Origin: Allomyces macrogynus ATCC 38327
Taxonomy: Eukaryota; Blastocladiomycota; Blastocladiomycetes; Blastocladiales; Blastocladiaceae
DNA: 64,000 bases
Direction of reading: 5' to 3'
Assembly: GCA_000151295.1 (NCBI GenBank)
Contig: GG745353.1
Location: forward strand, 339,199 to 403,198
Positions 40,062 to 52,882 of this stretch are shown in pieces. Made by a program: the position numbers and the translations under genes. The number at the start of each line of letters is the position of its first letter. Position 1 is the stretch's first letter. Below the pieces are notes generated by a model that was given only the letters and a program-made list of their open reading frames with translations, had not been told where the DNA came from and searched no databases.

Positions 40062-43000
40062 CTAGTAATCCAACGGGTACCGCCACAGGTACTCGTCGCG
40101 GTACTCGTCCGCCTGCGTCGGCTGACCCGACGCGACAAACCACGCGCATTTCGCCAGCACTTCCCGACGACACCCACGCGCGCGCTTCAGGTACTCGCGC
40201 GCCGCGTCCAAGTCCGCGGCCGCTCCACCTTGCCCCAGGATATGCAATTCGGCCAAACGCGCGTGCGCTTTCCGGCACCCGGGCGGCGTGAGCCCGCCAG
40301 AGCCACCTGTCGCGGCAGCGGCGGCCGCCATGGCCGCCAGGACCGAGGGATCGTCCCCGTCGGTCCCGCGGGACGCGCAGTCGTCGATCTCGGGGGAGCA
40401 CGGCAGGGCGCCACCGGGTCCCGGGTCGAGCCGGACCGCATCGAGGTAGGCGTCGCGCGCAGCCGCGTACTCTTCCGCGTCGAAATGACAGTCGCCAAGC
40501 CCTGCGGCGGCGCGCGCGCGGGTGCGTGGGGTCACGAGCGGGTGGTCGGCCGGGTCGATAGATTCGAGTGCGGCGAGCGAGGCCAGCGGTTCGGCGAGGG
40601 CCGCGCGGTAGTGTTCGGCTGCGGCTGCGACGTCACGTGACCCGCCGAACCCAAAGTAGGCGCAGTCGCCGAGCCCGACGTGTGCGATGGAGACACCGTT
40701 CTCGAGCGCGCGCGCGTAGTAGGCGGCCGCCTGGTGCGTGTCTTGCCGCAGGTTGGACGTCTTGGAGCCGTAGTAGAGCGCCTCGGCCATGTAGAAGAGC
40801 GCGGCAGGGACGGCGTGCGCGACTTGCGCGAAGAGCGCAAAGGCGGCGGAAATGTCACCTTGCCCTTGTCGGTAGAAAGAGAGCGCGCGTTCCCAGGTCT
40901 CGGCAACGGCTTCGGGGCTGAGGTCCGGAACGGGTGCGTGCGGATCTATACGTGTCAAAAACATCATTGAATCAGCCCAACTGGGCCCCGGAACAGAAAG
41001 TGGGGGCGATGGCGCGCACCCAGGGACGACGCCGCCGTGCGAATCACGGACGCGAGCGACGTCAGCGACGCGCGCCGCTGATGAGAGAGCTTACCATTCA
41101 AACCGCTCGGTCCAGGCATCACCGAGGTATAACTCGCCGATGCCGCGGCCGCTGCGGTCGACCCGAACCCGGGCGTGGTTGACGAGATGCTGCCCGACCG
41201 TCCGGTAATCCCCATAGCCGCCGCGGCACGTATGGGCGACGGGGTCCGTGCCGGCGGCGTCGGCGGTGCACCATTGCCCACATGCGGCGTGAGTGCCGCG
41301 ACCGCGGTACCGTGCGCGGACCGCGACGACATGGACGAGGCTATGCGCGGCACGGGCATTTGGAACGCCGTGAGCGTCTGCGAGGCCGCCTGGAAAAACA
41401 GTTCGGGCCGCGCGCAGTTGGTCGGGTCGCGCGCGAGCCGGTCGAGTTCGGCGGCGAGCGGTGCGAGAACAGGGGCCGGGAGAAGCAATGCGCGGAGGAA
41501 TTGCGCGACACCCGGCACATCAGCGACGGCAGCGGCGGCCGTGACGGTGGTCGCGCGCCGATCGCCCATGTTGGCCGAGTGCGCAATGATATCAGCAAGC
41601 GGCAGTTTCGGAACACCTTGCACAGCAACGAGCCGCAACGACCGCGTTCCGCCGCCGCGTGGCCAGCACTGCACGGGGATCCCGGCCGACGCGAGCATCC
41701 AGAGCGCCGAGAACAGCCCGCGCGAAAGAACGAGTCGGTCATCGTCGGCCACACCGCACAACAAATCAACTCCACCCGGAATCCGTGCGGCATTGGGCGA
41801 CGGCACATCGTCGTCGTCGCCACCCAGCGACTCGCCCGCCTCGGTCACAAATGACCAGTGCCCTTGCAGGACCGTGATCCCGTAAATCAGCTGCACGTGC
41901 GGGTGCGAGCCCGCCGACATGGCGCGTGCCGCCGTATCGATCAGCGCCGGGTCGAGCGCGAGCGACGTGGCTGGGGAAAACGCTGTCGTATCAACGGGCT
42001 GCTGCAACCACCGGTACCCAGCAAGTCCGGTCGCGCCATGAATTGTGCGCTGCACGGTAAGCGGGTTGATAAAGAACCGGCCCGCCAAGAACCGCGCCGA
42101 TTCGGAAACGCGCGCGAGCAACGGGCCCAAATCGGTTGGTGGTGCCGGGGACCCACCGACTCTATCTGCGCTCGCGAGCGCGGCCTGTACTTCCATGGGC
42201 AGCGAAATCGAGTGTGCCATGGCCCACTGCCGCACGGCGCGCAAGATTGAGTCGTAAACACGGCGCCAGGCAACGGCGTCGGCGTCCTGCAAGTAGGGTT
42301 TGGCGAGAATATCGGCAATCTGGGCGTGCAGCGTGTTCAGGAACGTGATGACCTGATGGAACCGCGACGCAAACAGCGGGTACGGCCGGTGCAGCATTTT
42401 CAGCGACAGTTGCGCGAGCCGCGCGTGGACTTCACGCGTGTACCCGTACTTGGCGCGCAACTGGTTCATGGCCGCCTGGACCACGGCAATGGGCCGTGCG
42501 TGCTCCATGAGCGGCAGCTGCTTGCGCATCGCGTACAGGTGGTTCTCCGTTTCGAGCGCCAGGTAGAGCCACCCGAGCAGCCGCCACACGATCCAGTCGC
42601 CAATCGACGTGTCGTAGAGCGAGTCGACGGGCAACACTTGTGCGAGGTCGGCGGGTGTCAGCTGCTGCGTGCCGTCCAAGTGGCCCAAATCCTCCGAGAG
42701 CCACGGCAGTGCCGCTTGCGCGAGGTGCGCGCCGCCCTGGTAGTTGACGTGATCGGACGACATGCAAAACTTGTTCCACAGGTCACGGGCGAGCGGGTCG
42801 CCGCGCAAGTACTCGGCCAGCGCGCCGGCCACGACCGAAAACGGCTGCAGTGCCGGGAACCGGTTATGGTTCCACCAGAAATCAATGATCGCGGCATGCG
42901 GGTGCGGCAGTTGCAAGAAGTCGGGCAATCCCTGGAAATCCACGGGGATCACGCGCCGTGGCGGTTGCGGATTGTGCGCAAAGAAACCGAGGTAGTTGAT

Positions 43001-43723
43001 GAGCGTGGGGTTAGCCACCTTGATTTGCGTCGTGGCCGAGCGCAGGGCCGCAATCAGCGTCGACCAGTCAGACGCTTGCAACGCTGGTTGGCCCGCCGCA
43101 TCGAGCAAGACGCGCACTGTTGGGTGAGCGCGCGACCCAGGCGGCGGGTTCGGGTTCGACAATGGGCCCGTAAAGAAATCCATTTCGAGCGCTTCAGCGA
43201 GTAGCTGGACCTGTGCGACAATGTGCTCGGTCGACTCGTGCGATGACGTGTAGGGGGTCGTGGGCGCGCTCATGGTAAAGTCGGGCGAGTGGCGCGCGGC
43301 CGCGGGCGTGCCGTTTGGGTCAGCGGCCTTGGCCGAGGCTGCGCGCAGCGTCATGAGCAGGCGGCGCGCGAGTTCTTCACGGGCTGGAGCCAAGAAGGCT
43401 GGCGGGTCGGCGAGCGAGGCGACGCCCGCGGATGCGCCGGGCAGCGATGGGTCGCCGTAGAGCGCGACCTGGTAAATCGACCCAACTGAGTCCCGGTGCG
43501 CGGCGCGGCGTGCGGCAGCAGCGTGCACTTCCCAGAGGGCGACAAACGCGACGGTGGCCTGGGTCAGCGCGTACTCGGCGGCATAGGCGCGTGCTTGGTG
43601 GACGCCGTACGCGACTTTCCAGGCGCGAATGGCGATCACGGCGTCGGCGAGCAGACGGATAGCGCGGACGTGGCCGCCAGCGCGCCGCGCGGCCTCCTCG
43701 AGCGGGTGGGCCAGCAGTGGCAT
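40062..43723 (-). CDS. Large protein with C-terminal Sel1/TPR-like repeats, unknown function
   Basis: Two minus-strand frames overlap by ATGA at 40964-40967 but are better joined by a canonical intron: donor GTAAGC at 41094, acceptor CGTATAG ending 40946, phase 1, giving exons 41095-43723 and 40062-40945 and 1170 residues. The start is MPLLAHPLEEAARR. The N-terminal ~75 residues are helical and resemble an MIT-type bundle. The middle (~200-640) is a long all-helical region, with VPVDSLYDTSIGDWIVWRLLGWLYLALE and similar conserved-looking blocks, not recognised. The region ~700-880 is looser with an S/T-rich linker. The C-terminal ~290 residues carry Sel1/TPR-like units (ALFYMAEALYYG, AAAYYARALENGVSIAHVGLGDCAYFGFG, AAAEHYRAAL, ARAAAGLGDCHFDAEEYAAARDAYLDAVRLD). 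A scaffold role is inferred from the repeats only. Confidence 0.72.
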
Positions 43724-44587
43724 GGTGTGGTCGGGGTTGCCAGACCGCGGCAACGAGAGCGATGGTGATCGAAGGGATGCACGGTTGGCGGGAAAGTTGT
43801 GCGCCTCGATACCGGGTCCTTGTCCTTGTCGTGATTGTCCTGCACCAGACTGGATAGTCCTGTCGCACCAAGAGAGGAGAAGCGATCAGCTAAAGACGAG
43901 CAAGAGAGGAACGGGATCACGGCATTCGTAGCCGGCCGTGCAGGCAGCGTCTACCGTGGCCCAGGCTGTCGAACGTGGAGAAGGCGGACAAAAAAGCAAC
44001 ACGGACCGACAAGCCGACGAGAAGGCGCGCGCGCGACGCCGCTTCAGGTGTATGCGCTCGTCCAATGGGCGGGACGGGATACGCGGCCTGCCAATCGGCG
44101 CGTGCAGGCACTGACGCGCGGTGACCGCGTGCAGGAGCGCCCCTGCCGTGCCGCGTGGCACTTGGGGAGCGTCAGGGCGACGACGGAGCGGCCGAAGGCA
44201 AAGCGATCCACGGGGAGACCGTGGTCCAGGCGTTGCTGAAGCGTGCGTTGGCGAGACTGCAGCAAGTGTGGGCGACCGCGGAGCGGCGTGGGGCGGGGTC
44301 GTCAAGAGCAAGTGGTGTGCCGTGGAGGTGGTTGCTTGCACGTCGCGACCAACATGCGTCGGCTCGCCGCGTAGCGGTTGGCGCGCAACCTAGGTTCTAC
44401 AGATCATGCCACACCCATCGGAGTCACGTGCTGTGGCCCACCGCACCATCCAACGCTGCTGTTTGCGCTGCTCGGCTGGCTGGCCAGTGCGGGTGGCCAC
44501 GCCAGTCCATCCGTTGCCTAACTGCCTCCTTCTCCTTTCGAGTCGCTCGTTTTTCGTCGTTTCGAACCCTAATCTACGAAAATCAAC
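43724..44587. promoter_or_regulatory. Divergent upstream region, Sel1-repeat gene and eS12
   Basis: About 860 bases between divergent starts. Arg-rich frames on both strands without motifs. A C/T-rich stretch at 44520-44575 lies just before the eS12 ATG, as is usual for ribosomal-protein genes. Confidence 0.45.
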
Positions 44588-45179
44588 ATGGCTGACACTG
44601 TCGAGGTCGCTGCCGCCGAGGTCGCTGTTGCGTCGACCATGACCGTGGAGGAAGCCCTCCAGGACGTTCTCCGCCGCTCGCTCATTCACGACGGTCTGGC
44701 CCGCGGTCTCCGCGAGTCGGTTAAGGCCCTCGACCGGTGTGTATCTGCATGATTTCCGACACGACGTGTCGAGTTTAGACCAGCATGACCGAAATACTCA
44801 TCGATTGCGACCGTTTTGGATAAAATAGCCGTGAGGCCCACCTTTGCGTCCTCGCGCAGTCGTGCGACGAGAAGGAATACGTCCGTCTCATCGAGGCTCT
44901 GTGCGCCGAGCACAACATCCACCTCATCAAGGTTGAGGACGCCAAGAAGCTCGGCGAGTGGGCCGGTCTCTGCAAGGTCGACCGTGAGGGCAACGCCCGC
45001 AAGGTTGTCGGTGCTTCGTCGGTCGTCATCAAGGTGCGCTTGATTTCATTGCGTCCGTGATCCGTTTGCGCGCGTGAAGATCAAGATTTCTCACTTAGCC
45101 CGCTTTTCACGTCTAGAACTGGGGTGAGGAGTCGGAGGCGATGAACATCATCTTGGAGTACTTCAACAAGTCGCAGTAA
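44588..45179 (+). CDS. RPS12: 40S ribosomal protein eS12
   Basis: Small-subunit ribosomal protein. Three exons: 44588-44736, 44829-45033 and 45117-45179, phases 2 and 0, 138 residues, normal length. Motifs: [28 protein letters not shown], then [61 protein letters not shown] and the C-terminal EYFNKSQ. This is the complete family pattern. Introns interrupt after LDR and after VIK. The leader just upstream is pyrimidine-rich. No defect seen. Confidence 0.97.
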
Positions 45180-45952
45180 AGAGCCGACGATGCGATCTTG
45201 CCGCTCCCCGTTCGCCATGTCCTGAAGGCTTCGGTGGTTTGCGCGCGCTCGCCGTTTTTTCATTGTGCAATATCTTGTCGGTGTCGTTTTGGCTCGCTGC
45301 TTCAGATCGTCAGTTTGCCAGCGCCTCGTCAGTTTGCCGGGTTCGCTTGCCTGTCGTGACGAAACGGCAGCACGATCCAGTTCTGCTCTTCCCGCTTCTC
45401 CGTCGTCAAAAACGTTTCGTTCGGCGACTTGGCTTGCAAATGCAGGCGTCCTCAACGTGCACCATCCTGTCCGCGATTCAGGCCAGTTCGGCTTGAGGTG
45501 ATTCAGTTGCAGTTGCACTGGCGGCACAACAGTAACCAACTTCCTCACGGTGCCAACCTGAGCCCAACGAGCGCCTACCTTTTGCGCCAGCCGCTGCAAC
45601 AGCAACAGCGTGAAGTAAAATTTCATCAGGACCGCAGCGGCGGCGGATCTGCCGTGGTCGTGCTCCTCCGCGACTTGAGTCTTGACCCGTGTTGGTGTGA
45701 TCGCGCATCGCACTGTCGAAGTTCAAATACATCCACCCCTGCTGCACTTCTTCAACCGTCTTTGACGCGCCAATACCCGGCGCAAACCGTTCTCCACGCG
45801 TTCAGCATCAGCTCGCCGCTGCAGCACGGCTCGTAAGTGCATTGGACCCAGTTGGGCCCGCCCGCATCTTGGCGCTCGACCCGACAACTCGACCTGTCTC
45901 AACCAGCGTCGACGAAACCATCAATCAAGTTTCCACGCGACAGCTCGAGGCC
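45180..45952. other. Spacer between eS12 and CDS1
   Basis: About 770 bases holding the eS12 3' flank and the CDS1 promoter/5' UTR. An in-frame extension of CDS1 upstream to 45842 lacks ATG. No gene supported. Confidence 0.45.
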
Positions 45953-48004
45953 ATGTCCGACGAGATTACCTCGCGCACGCCGCTCGTGCGCGACGATGCG
46001 AACGATCACGGCACGAGCCCGGCGCCATTCCGCGTGGCCGCACGTGAATCGATGGCATCGAGTACCAACGGCGGCACCAGCACGGGCCACGGCGCAGGGT
46101 ACCAAAGCGACAACGACGACGACTACGACTCGCAGCCACCGCCGCCAGTGCCAAATGCGGGCGGGTCCGGGTCACCACGCGCCAACGGGCATGCGCACGA
46201 CGTGAACGAGGGCCCCTTTTTACGACGACGCGTCATGCCGGCGCGCGACGCCGTTTCGCGCAAGCAGCGCGAGGCCCTACTCGCTGCCGACCGCGTATCC
46301 ACTCTGGCGACCGACACGTCGGCTGCCGAGACCGAGACGGATACCGTGGCGCCGTCCGTAGCCGCTCCTGTGGAGCTGCTCGCCGCGAGTCCCGCCGAGA
46401 AAAAGTGGCGCAACTGGTGGACACGAACTTTCTGGACCTTGATCATGGTCGCCGGTTTCTTCGGCGTCTTATTCGCGGGCCCGTTGTGGGTGATTATGAT
46501 CGTGCTGGTCCTGCAGCTCGCCGTGTTCCGCGAAGTGATTCAGATCGCGCACGTCCCGTCCAAGGAAAAGAAGCTGCCGTGGTTCCGCGTAATCAACTGG
46601 TATTTCCTGGCCGCGACGAATTACTATCTCTACGGCGAGTCAGTGCTGCACCATTTCGGGCTCTATCGGCACATTCCACCCTTGCTCGTGCCGCTCGCGA
46701 CGCACCACCGGTTTATCTCGTTCTCGCTATACATGGTCGGGCTCGTCATGTTTGTGCTGAACCTGAAGCGGGGGTACTACAAGTTTCAGTTTTCACAGTT
46801 TGCCTGGACGCACATGGCGCTGCTGTTGGTCGTGCTCCAGTCGCACGCGATTATTAACAATGTGCTCGAGGGCCTGTACGTTGCGTTGCCTTTCTCCACC
46901 CGATGGTGCCATGCATCGCATTTCTCACCGGTGTTTGGTTTTCGTGTCTTGTAGGATCTGGTTCTTCTTGCCCGTGGCGCTCGTCATTGTCAACGACGTG
47001 TTCGCCTATATCTTTGGCTTCTTTTTCGGCAAGACTCCGCTCATCAAGCTGTCGCCGAAAAAGACGTGGGAGGGGTTCTTGGGTGGAGCCGCATCGACGC
47101 TCGTGTTCGGGTTCATCGTACGTGGCTTTCACCCGTTATTTTCGAGTAATCTCGCGCCCTGACCCCCTTTTTATCCATGCAGGTGTCGTCACTGCTCATC
47201 AAGGTGCCCTACTTCATCTGCCCGCTCAAGGATCTGACGACAAGCCTGTGGACGCCCGTGTCTTGCCCCGTCAACCCGGTCTTTGTCCCGCAAGAGTACG
47301 CGGTGCCGCCCGTCCTGGTACGTTCCACATTCTCCACCCTCTTTTTATTCGCCAGACGCGACTGACATTTCACGACCGCGCCCAATAGCCCTTCCTGGTC
47401 GGCAAGACCGTGCACATTGCCCCGCTCCAGTTTCACGCGCTCGTTATGTCGTTGTTTGCGTCGTCGATTGCGCCGTTTGGCGGGTTCTTTGCGTCGGGCG
47501 TGAAGCGCGCGTTCAAGGTACACTGCCGTCTAATTCGCGCGATAAGCATGCTCATTGCCCCCACGTCATGCGTGCTCGCGGTAAACCGTTTTTTCGACCC
47601 GCCAACTCACCACACACGATCGACTTTCAGATCAAGGACTTTGGCACCAGCATTCCGGGCCATGGCGGCGTCACCGACCGGTTCGACTGCCAATTCATCA
47701 GTACGCCCTTCTCTCTTGTTTCTCTTCCCCCTCCCGCTCCGCTCACTCGCCTTTTTCCACAGTGGGAACCTTCTCGTACCTCTACGTGACGACCTTCGGC
47801 CGCCCCGCCTTGCCCATCGGCGGCGCGCCGGGCGACATCTTGCAAAAGGTGCTGCAACTGTCGGCTGGCCAACAACTCGTCGTCTACCGGCAACTCGCGC
47901 GCATGCTTATGGACGCGGGCGTGCCCGAGGGCGACTTGACCCCCGCAACCGCGGCGATGGCTGTGCTGGAAGGGGCGGCGGGATCGGCCGTCGATGGGAT
48001 GTAA
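45953..48004 (+). CDS. CDS1: Phosphatidate cytidylyltransferase (CDP-diacylglycerol synthase)
   Basis: ER/mitochondria-associated membrane enzyme making CDP-diacylglycerol from CTP and phosphatidic acid, the precursor of phosphatidylinositol. Six exons: 45953-46875, 46955-47117, 47183-47317, 47389-47517, 47631-47700 and 47763-48004, phases consistent, 553 residues. A disordered, acidic N-terminus (~150 residues) precedes hydrophobic helices beginning [26 protein letters not shown]. Exon 2 has [29 protein letters not shown], and exons 4-5 have the signature SGVKRAFK + [21 protein letters not shown]. In this conserved motif (S-x2-KR-x4-K-D-x5-PGHGG-x2-DR-D) every expected residue is present. 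It converges with ATE1, 331 bases away. Confidence 0.97.
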
Positions 48005-48335
48005 ACGGGAATCGTGTTATTTTCGTTTTTCGACATTTTGGGGTTCGCGGCGATTTGTTCCTGGTCGACCACCTCCAAACCATTTCTTGACCTGAGTTGA
48101 TCCAGGCCGCGGACCTGGGCGCTGGCGCCGACCGACGCAAGTGCGCACGTAGGATGGAGTTGGTGCACGTGCGAGGGACTGAAGAGAATTGATACGGAAT
48201 GAAGAAAAGAAACGAAGATGATGATAAGGATACGGGCATCGCGGCCCAACAAAAAATCATGACTGTATGTACAATGGACTGCGCACTGGCCCTTGTGGTG
48301 TTGACATCTCGGCAATCTGCGAACCTCCACAGCTG
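48005..48335. other. Convergent 3' spacer, CDS1 and ATE1
   Basis: About 330 bases between two stop codons, presumably both 3' UTRs. No gene seen. Confidence 0.5.
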
Positions 48336-49952
48336 TCAGCGCGGGGTGAACACTGTGTGTGCCGCCGTCTCCGCGTCCATGAGCGCCGCGCACTCGACGA
48401 CAAACGGGCGCGTCTCTTGGTCGTCGAATTCCTACGCACCACGCCGTCAATGTCGAACCTGTCCACCTCCACCCGATCAGCGCACACAGTCGCGTACATA
48501 CCTTGAGTGGCACGACATACCCGTCCTCGTAAATCCACAACCGATCCGCCTCCTCCTCCTCGACGACCCGCTCCCCCAACCCCTTCGGCGCCGTCTTCCT
48601 CGACACCCTCAGCTCGACCAACGTCGTGAACCCATCCACCGCTTCATCCAACACCCCCACCGCCTCCTCATACGGGACCCACACGTAGCTCGCGGGATCC
48701 AACAAGAACGACGGCCGAAACTGCGCCTTATATACCATCTTCTGGCACTTGTGCAGGTAATACCCCATGTAATACCACTTCATCCGGTCGGACTCCCTCT
48801 CGACCACGCGGTTCGGCAGCGCGCGCCGCTCGTCCCTCGCCAATCGCATTTCGACCATTGCCGACACTTTCCCGAGGGACAAGAACGAGAAGTCCGGGTC
48901 GTAGAAGAAGTAGACGGCCGAGACGCAGAGCGGCAGCAGGTCGATGACCGATACGGCAATGAGCTGGGTGTCGAGGTAGTAGCACAGGTGGAACGACCCG
49001 AACCGCGGTTGCGCGACCGGGGTCACGGAACCGACGAGGGGGGACGTGGTGGACGAGGACCGCGCGACTTTGCCGGGACTCGAGAGGGGCGAGTCGATGA
49101 GGAACCGTTCGAACCCGCGCGGGGTCACTTTTGCGGGCGGGTCGTGGTGGATCGCGATCTGGTACTTTTTGTAGAGGGCGAATTTGGCGTCGGTGAAGGA
49201 GGCGGGCTCGAGGGTTGTCTGCAGCGGGTGGAGAAGAAGTGGTCAATCGGGAACACACGATTGGGGAATTATGGGTGGACAGAACGTACGCGGAACGAAT
49301 GCTTGCGGTGCTGCTTGCCGACCAAGTCCGCGATGGCGTGGTCCAGGTCAAAAGGCGTGTTTTTCGGCGGTTTCGGCGGTTTTGGCGGCGCGTCTTTCGT
49401 GGCCAGCGCTGCGTGTTTCTTTCCTCCTCGGGAGGGACCGTGCGACAGGTTCTGCTGCGGCTCGACGGCGGCGGTCGCGACAACGGGCGCCTGCTGGTCG
49501 GCCGCCGGCTCGGTTCGTCGCTTCTTGGTCACGACCACCGCCTTATCCTCCTTCACCGGCGCGACCGCCGGTACATCCGCGTTGTGTCCCGGCTCTGGCC
49601 CCTCACCTCCACCCGCATCTCCACCCAACACCCGATCAGCCGCGGCCGGCACCCACTCCCCGTCCAGAAACCGGCGCAACTTATTCAACACTTGCCGGTG
49701 CTGCTTGCTCGGGCGAAACGCGAGCGCGTCGAGCTTTATCGTGTACTGCGGGCAGCACGTCTTGTGCATGAGCGGCTTGTAGAGATACTTGCCCGACCGG
49801 CGCCAGCCACGGTCAATCAAGGCCTGGTAGTCGTCGCAGGTCAGGTTGTGCGCCCAAGCGCCGTAGGAAATGGACGTGTCGCGTCCGGACTTGCAGTACC
49901 CGCACTCGTGCGGGTCGGCGCCGAGCGGGGACAAGATCGAGGGCTGGGTCAT
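48336..49952 (-). CDS. ATE1: Arginyl-tRNA--protein transferase
   Basis: Adds arginine from Arg-tRNA to N-terminal Asp/Glu of substrates, starting the Arg/N-degron pathway. Three exons on the minus strand: 49290-49952, 48502-49218 and 48336-48431, all phase 0, 491 residues. The N-terminal domain has ECGYCKSG (conserved CxxC), SYGAWAHNLTCDDYQALIDRGWRRSGKYLYKP and KTCCPQYTIKLD, the cysteine pattern needed by ATE1. The C-terminal domain has GSFHLCYYLDTQLIAVSVIDLLP...SAVYFFYDPDFSFLSLGK, YYMGYYLHKCQKMVYKAQFRPS and the final MDAETAAHTVF. A lysine/proline-rich linker inserts between the domains. It shares a ~540-base divergent spacer with MEF1. The 527-residue plus-strand frame over it is a shadow. 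Confidence 0.97.
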
Positions 49953-50495
49953 TGTGTGGGGCGCGGAGGCTGGCTGGGAGGCGGTGGAGAAGGAGCGCGC
50001 GGCGCGGCACGGTCGGGCTCGTGCGGGTGGTTGTTCGTGGCGGCCACGGCGATGTGGTGCTCGTCGTGCTGGTGATCGTCGTCAGCGTTGTCGGTTGTCG
50101 CCGCGGCAGACGCGACGCGATGGCGACCATTGGCGCGTGTGACTTGGCGCCATTGTGCGGTGGGTGATGGCCAGCGCGGTCACGCCCGTTTGTGACAGTT
50201 GTGGCAGGCAGCGGCGGTGGGTCTGATCAGCACGTGAGCAAATCAACAAATTTTGGTTTTCTCGTTTCGATCGCTCCTCGCCGCCAAACCGATCGGATCT
50301 CGGCCGCTTGCTTGCCGTCGACGACGAGGACGACGACAACGACCGTCCGCTGCCGAGTGCTGTGCCGACCGACGCTGTCCCGTGTGCAGCGAGTGCCTGC
50401 AGTGGTTGCGCCGCCCGCCGCTCGACTCCCGGCCTTGCAAGTTTCGAGCCGCACTCGCATCGCTTGCTCGACTCGACCCCCCCCCCCCGCACGCC
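49953..50495. promoter_or_regulatory. Divergent upstream region, ATE1 and mitochondrial EF-G
   Basis: About 540 bases between start codons, with a run of C (50477-50488) six bases or so before the MEF1 ATG. No gene in it. Confidence 0.5.
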
Positions 50496-52882
50496 ATGCT
50501 GCGCTCCGCCTGGTCCGCGCTCGCGCGGTCCGTGACCACGGGCGCGCGCGTGGCCGCGGCCGCCGAGCCCGCCGTTCTGGGCACCACCAAGGCCTCGATA
50601 TTCGGCACCCCTGTCCGTCAACTGGCCACGGAAACCGACCCGGACGCGCACCGGCTCGCGCACCTTCGCAACATTGGTATCTCGGCGCACATCGACTCGG
50701 GCAAGACCACCTTGACCGAACGCATTCTCTACTACACGGGCCGCATTAAGGACATTCACGAGGTGCGCGGCAAGGACAATGTGGGCGCCAAGATGGACTC
50801 GATGGAACTCGAGCGCGAAAAGGGGATCACGATCCAGTCGGCGGCGACCTACACGACCTGGAAGGACTACAATGTGAACATTATCGATACGCCCGGGCAT
50901 ATTGATTTCACGATCGAGGTGGAGCGCGCGTTGCGTGTGCTCGATGGGGCCATTTTGGTGCTCTGCGCGGTCTCGGGCGTGCAGTCGCAGACGATTACGG
51001 TGGATCGCCAGATGAAGCGGTACTCGGTGCCGCGCATTGCGTTTGTGAACAAGATGGACCGGTACGCTTTCTTGTGTTCTTGCCCTGATCGCATTCTCCC
51101 GCTCGGCAAGCTCACCGCTCCCTTCGTCTTTCCCACAGCGCCGGCGCCAACCCCTGGCGCGTCGTCGACCAGATCCGCACCAAGCTGCGCCAGCCGGCGG
51201 CCGCCGTGCAGGTGCCGATCGGCGCCGAAGACTCGTTCCAGGGCGTCGTCGACTTGATTCGTAACCAGGCCTACTACAACGATGGCGCCAAGGGCGAGAC
51301 CGTGCGCGTCGAACCCATCCCCGCCGACCTGCAGGAATTTGTCACCGAAAAGCGCCAGGAACTGATTGAGCACTTGGCCGACGTGGACGAGGAAATCGCC
51401 GACCTGTTCCTTGCCGAGGAACAGCCGACCAACGACCAACTGATTGCCGCCGTGCGCCGCGCGACCGTCGCGCGCAAGTTTGTCCCCGTGTTTATCGGGT
51501 CCGCGTACAAGAACACGGGCGTGCAGCCGATGCTTGACGGCATGGCGGATTACTTGCCGGCGCCGTCGGAGGTGGAAAACATCGCGCTCGATACGAAGAA
51601 CAAGGACGCACCCGTGACTCTCTCGTCGTCGTCGTCGGCGCCGTTTGTTGGGTTGGCGTTCAAGCTCGAAGAGGGCCGGTTTGGGCAATTGACTTACGTG
51701 CGCGTCTACCAGGGCACGCTCGCCAAGGGCATGACCATTTTTAACACGCGCACGGGCAAGAAGGTCAAGGTCCCGCGCGTCGTGCGCATGCATTCGAATG
51801 AAATGGAGGACGTCGAGGGCGTTGGCGCCGGTGAGATCTGCGCGCTGTTCGGTGTCGAGTGCTCGTCGGGCGACTCGTTCACGGACGGAACCACCATGGT
51901 CGCGATGACCTCGATCCACGTTCCGGAACCCGTTGTCTCGCTGTCGCTGAAGCCCAAGGGCAAGGATACGGCCAACTTCTCCAAGGCGCTGAACCGGTTC
52001 CAGCGCGAGGACCCGACGTTCCGCGTCGCTGTCGATGCCGAGTCCAAGGAAACCATTATTTCGGGCATGGGCGAACTGCATCTCGAGATTTACGTGGAGC
52101 GGCTGCGCCGCGAGTATAACGTCGACTGCGTCACGGGCAAGCCGCAGGTGGCCTTCCGCGAGACGGTCACCGTCAAGGCGCCGTTCTACTACACGCACAA
52201 GAAGCAGTCGGGCGGGTCAGGCCAGTTTGCGCGCGTCATCGGGTACCTGGAACCGTCGTCAGAGCCGTTGGCCGGTGCCTCCGCCGAAGAGGCCGAGGCT
52301 GCTGCGGCCGCCAAGACCGAGGACGGCCTCGTCAAGGAGAACCAGTTCATCAACCACGTCGTTGGCGGGTCGATTCCAACCAACTTCATTCCGGCGTGTG
52401 AGAAGGGATTCGTCGAGGCGTGCCAGAAGGGCCCGCTCACGGGGAACCCGATCATGGGCGCGCGGATGGTCTTGCAGGACGGTCTGGCGCATTCGGTCGA
52501 TTCCAACGAATTGGCGTTCCGCACGGCTACGCTCATGGCGTTCCGCGAAGCCATGGCCAAGGCGAGCGCGATTGTGTTAGAACCGATCATGTCGGTGAAC
52601 GTCACGGCGCCCGCCAAGTTCCAGGGGCCCGTCATGGCCGGGATTAACAAGCGCAAGGGCACGATCACGGATTCGGAGGTCCAGGACGAGTATGTCGTGA
52701 TTGATGCGCTCGTGCCGCTGAACAACATGTTTGGGTACTCGTCAGACTTGCGCGCCGTCACGCAGGGGATGGGTGAGTTTACCATGGAGTACCTGCGCCA
52801 CGAACCCGTCTTGCCCAACGTGCAGGTCGAGCTGATCAAGGCGTACCAGGAGCAGCGCAAGCTCGAGCAGCAGCAGAAGTAA
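50496..52882 (+). CDS. MEF1: Mitochondrial translation elongation factor G
   Basis: GTPase catalysing ribosomal translocation in mitochondria. Exons 50496-51061 and 51139-52882, phase 2, 769 residues, normal for mtEF-G1. The first ~40 residues ([24 protein letters not shown]) are a typical mitochondrial presequence. G-domain motifs: AHIDSGKTT (G1), [10 protein letters not shown] (G2), DTPGHIDF (G3), NKMDR (G4), with the intron directly after it. Domains II-V are intact, including [14 protein letters not shown] and domain IV/V sequence up to [14 protein letters not shown]. Motif DIH-DSGKTT rather than DAGKTT is the usual eukaryotic mitochondrial form. No frame problem. Confidence 0.97.

Noticed and set aside
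40964..40967. ATGA overlap as evidence for a bicistronic or bacterial-like operon
   Set aside because: A canonical GTAAGC/TATAG intron joins the two frames in phase, which is the simpler explanation in an intron-rich genome.
48199..49782. 527-residue plus-strand frame over ATE1
   Set aside because: Exactly antisense to a clear ATE1 gene with intact family motifs; a GC-rich shadow.
50867..52198. 443-residue minus-strand frame over MEF1
   Set aside because: Antisense shadow of the mitochondrial EF-G gene; His/Arg-rich with no domain.
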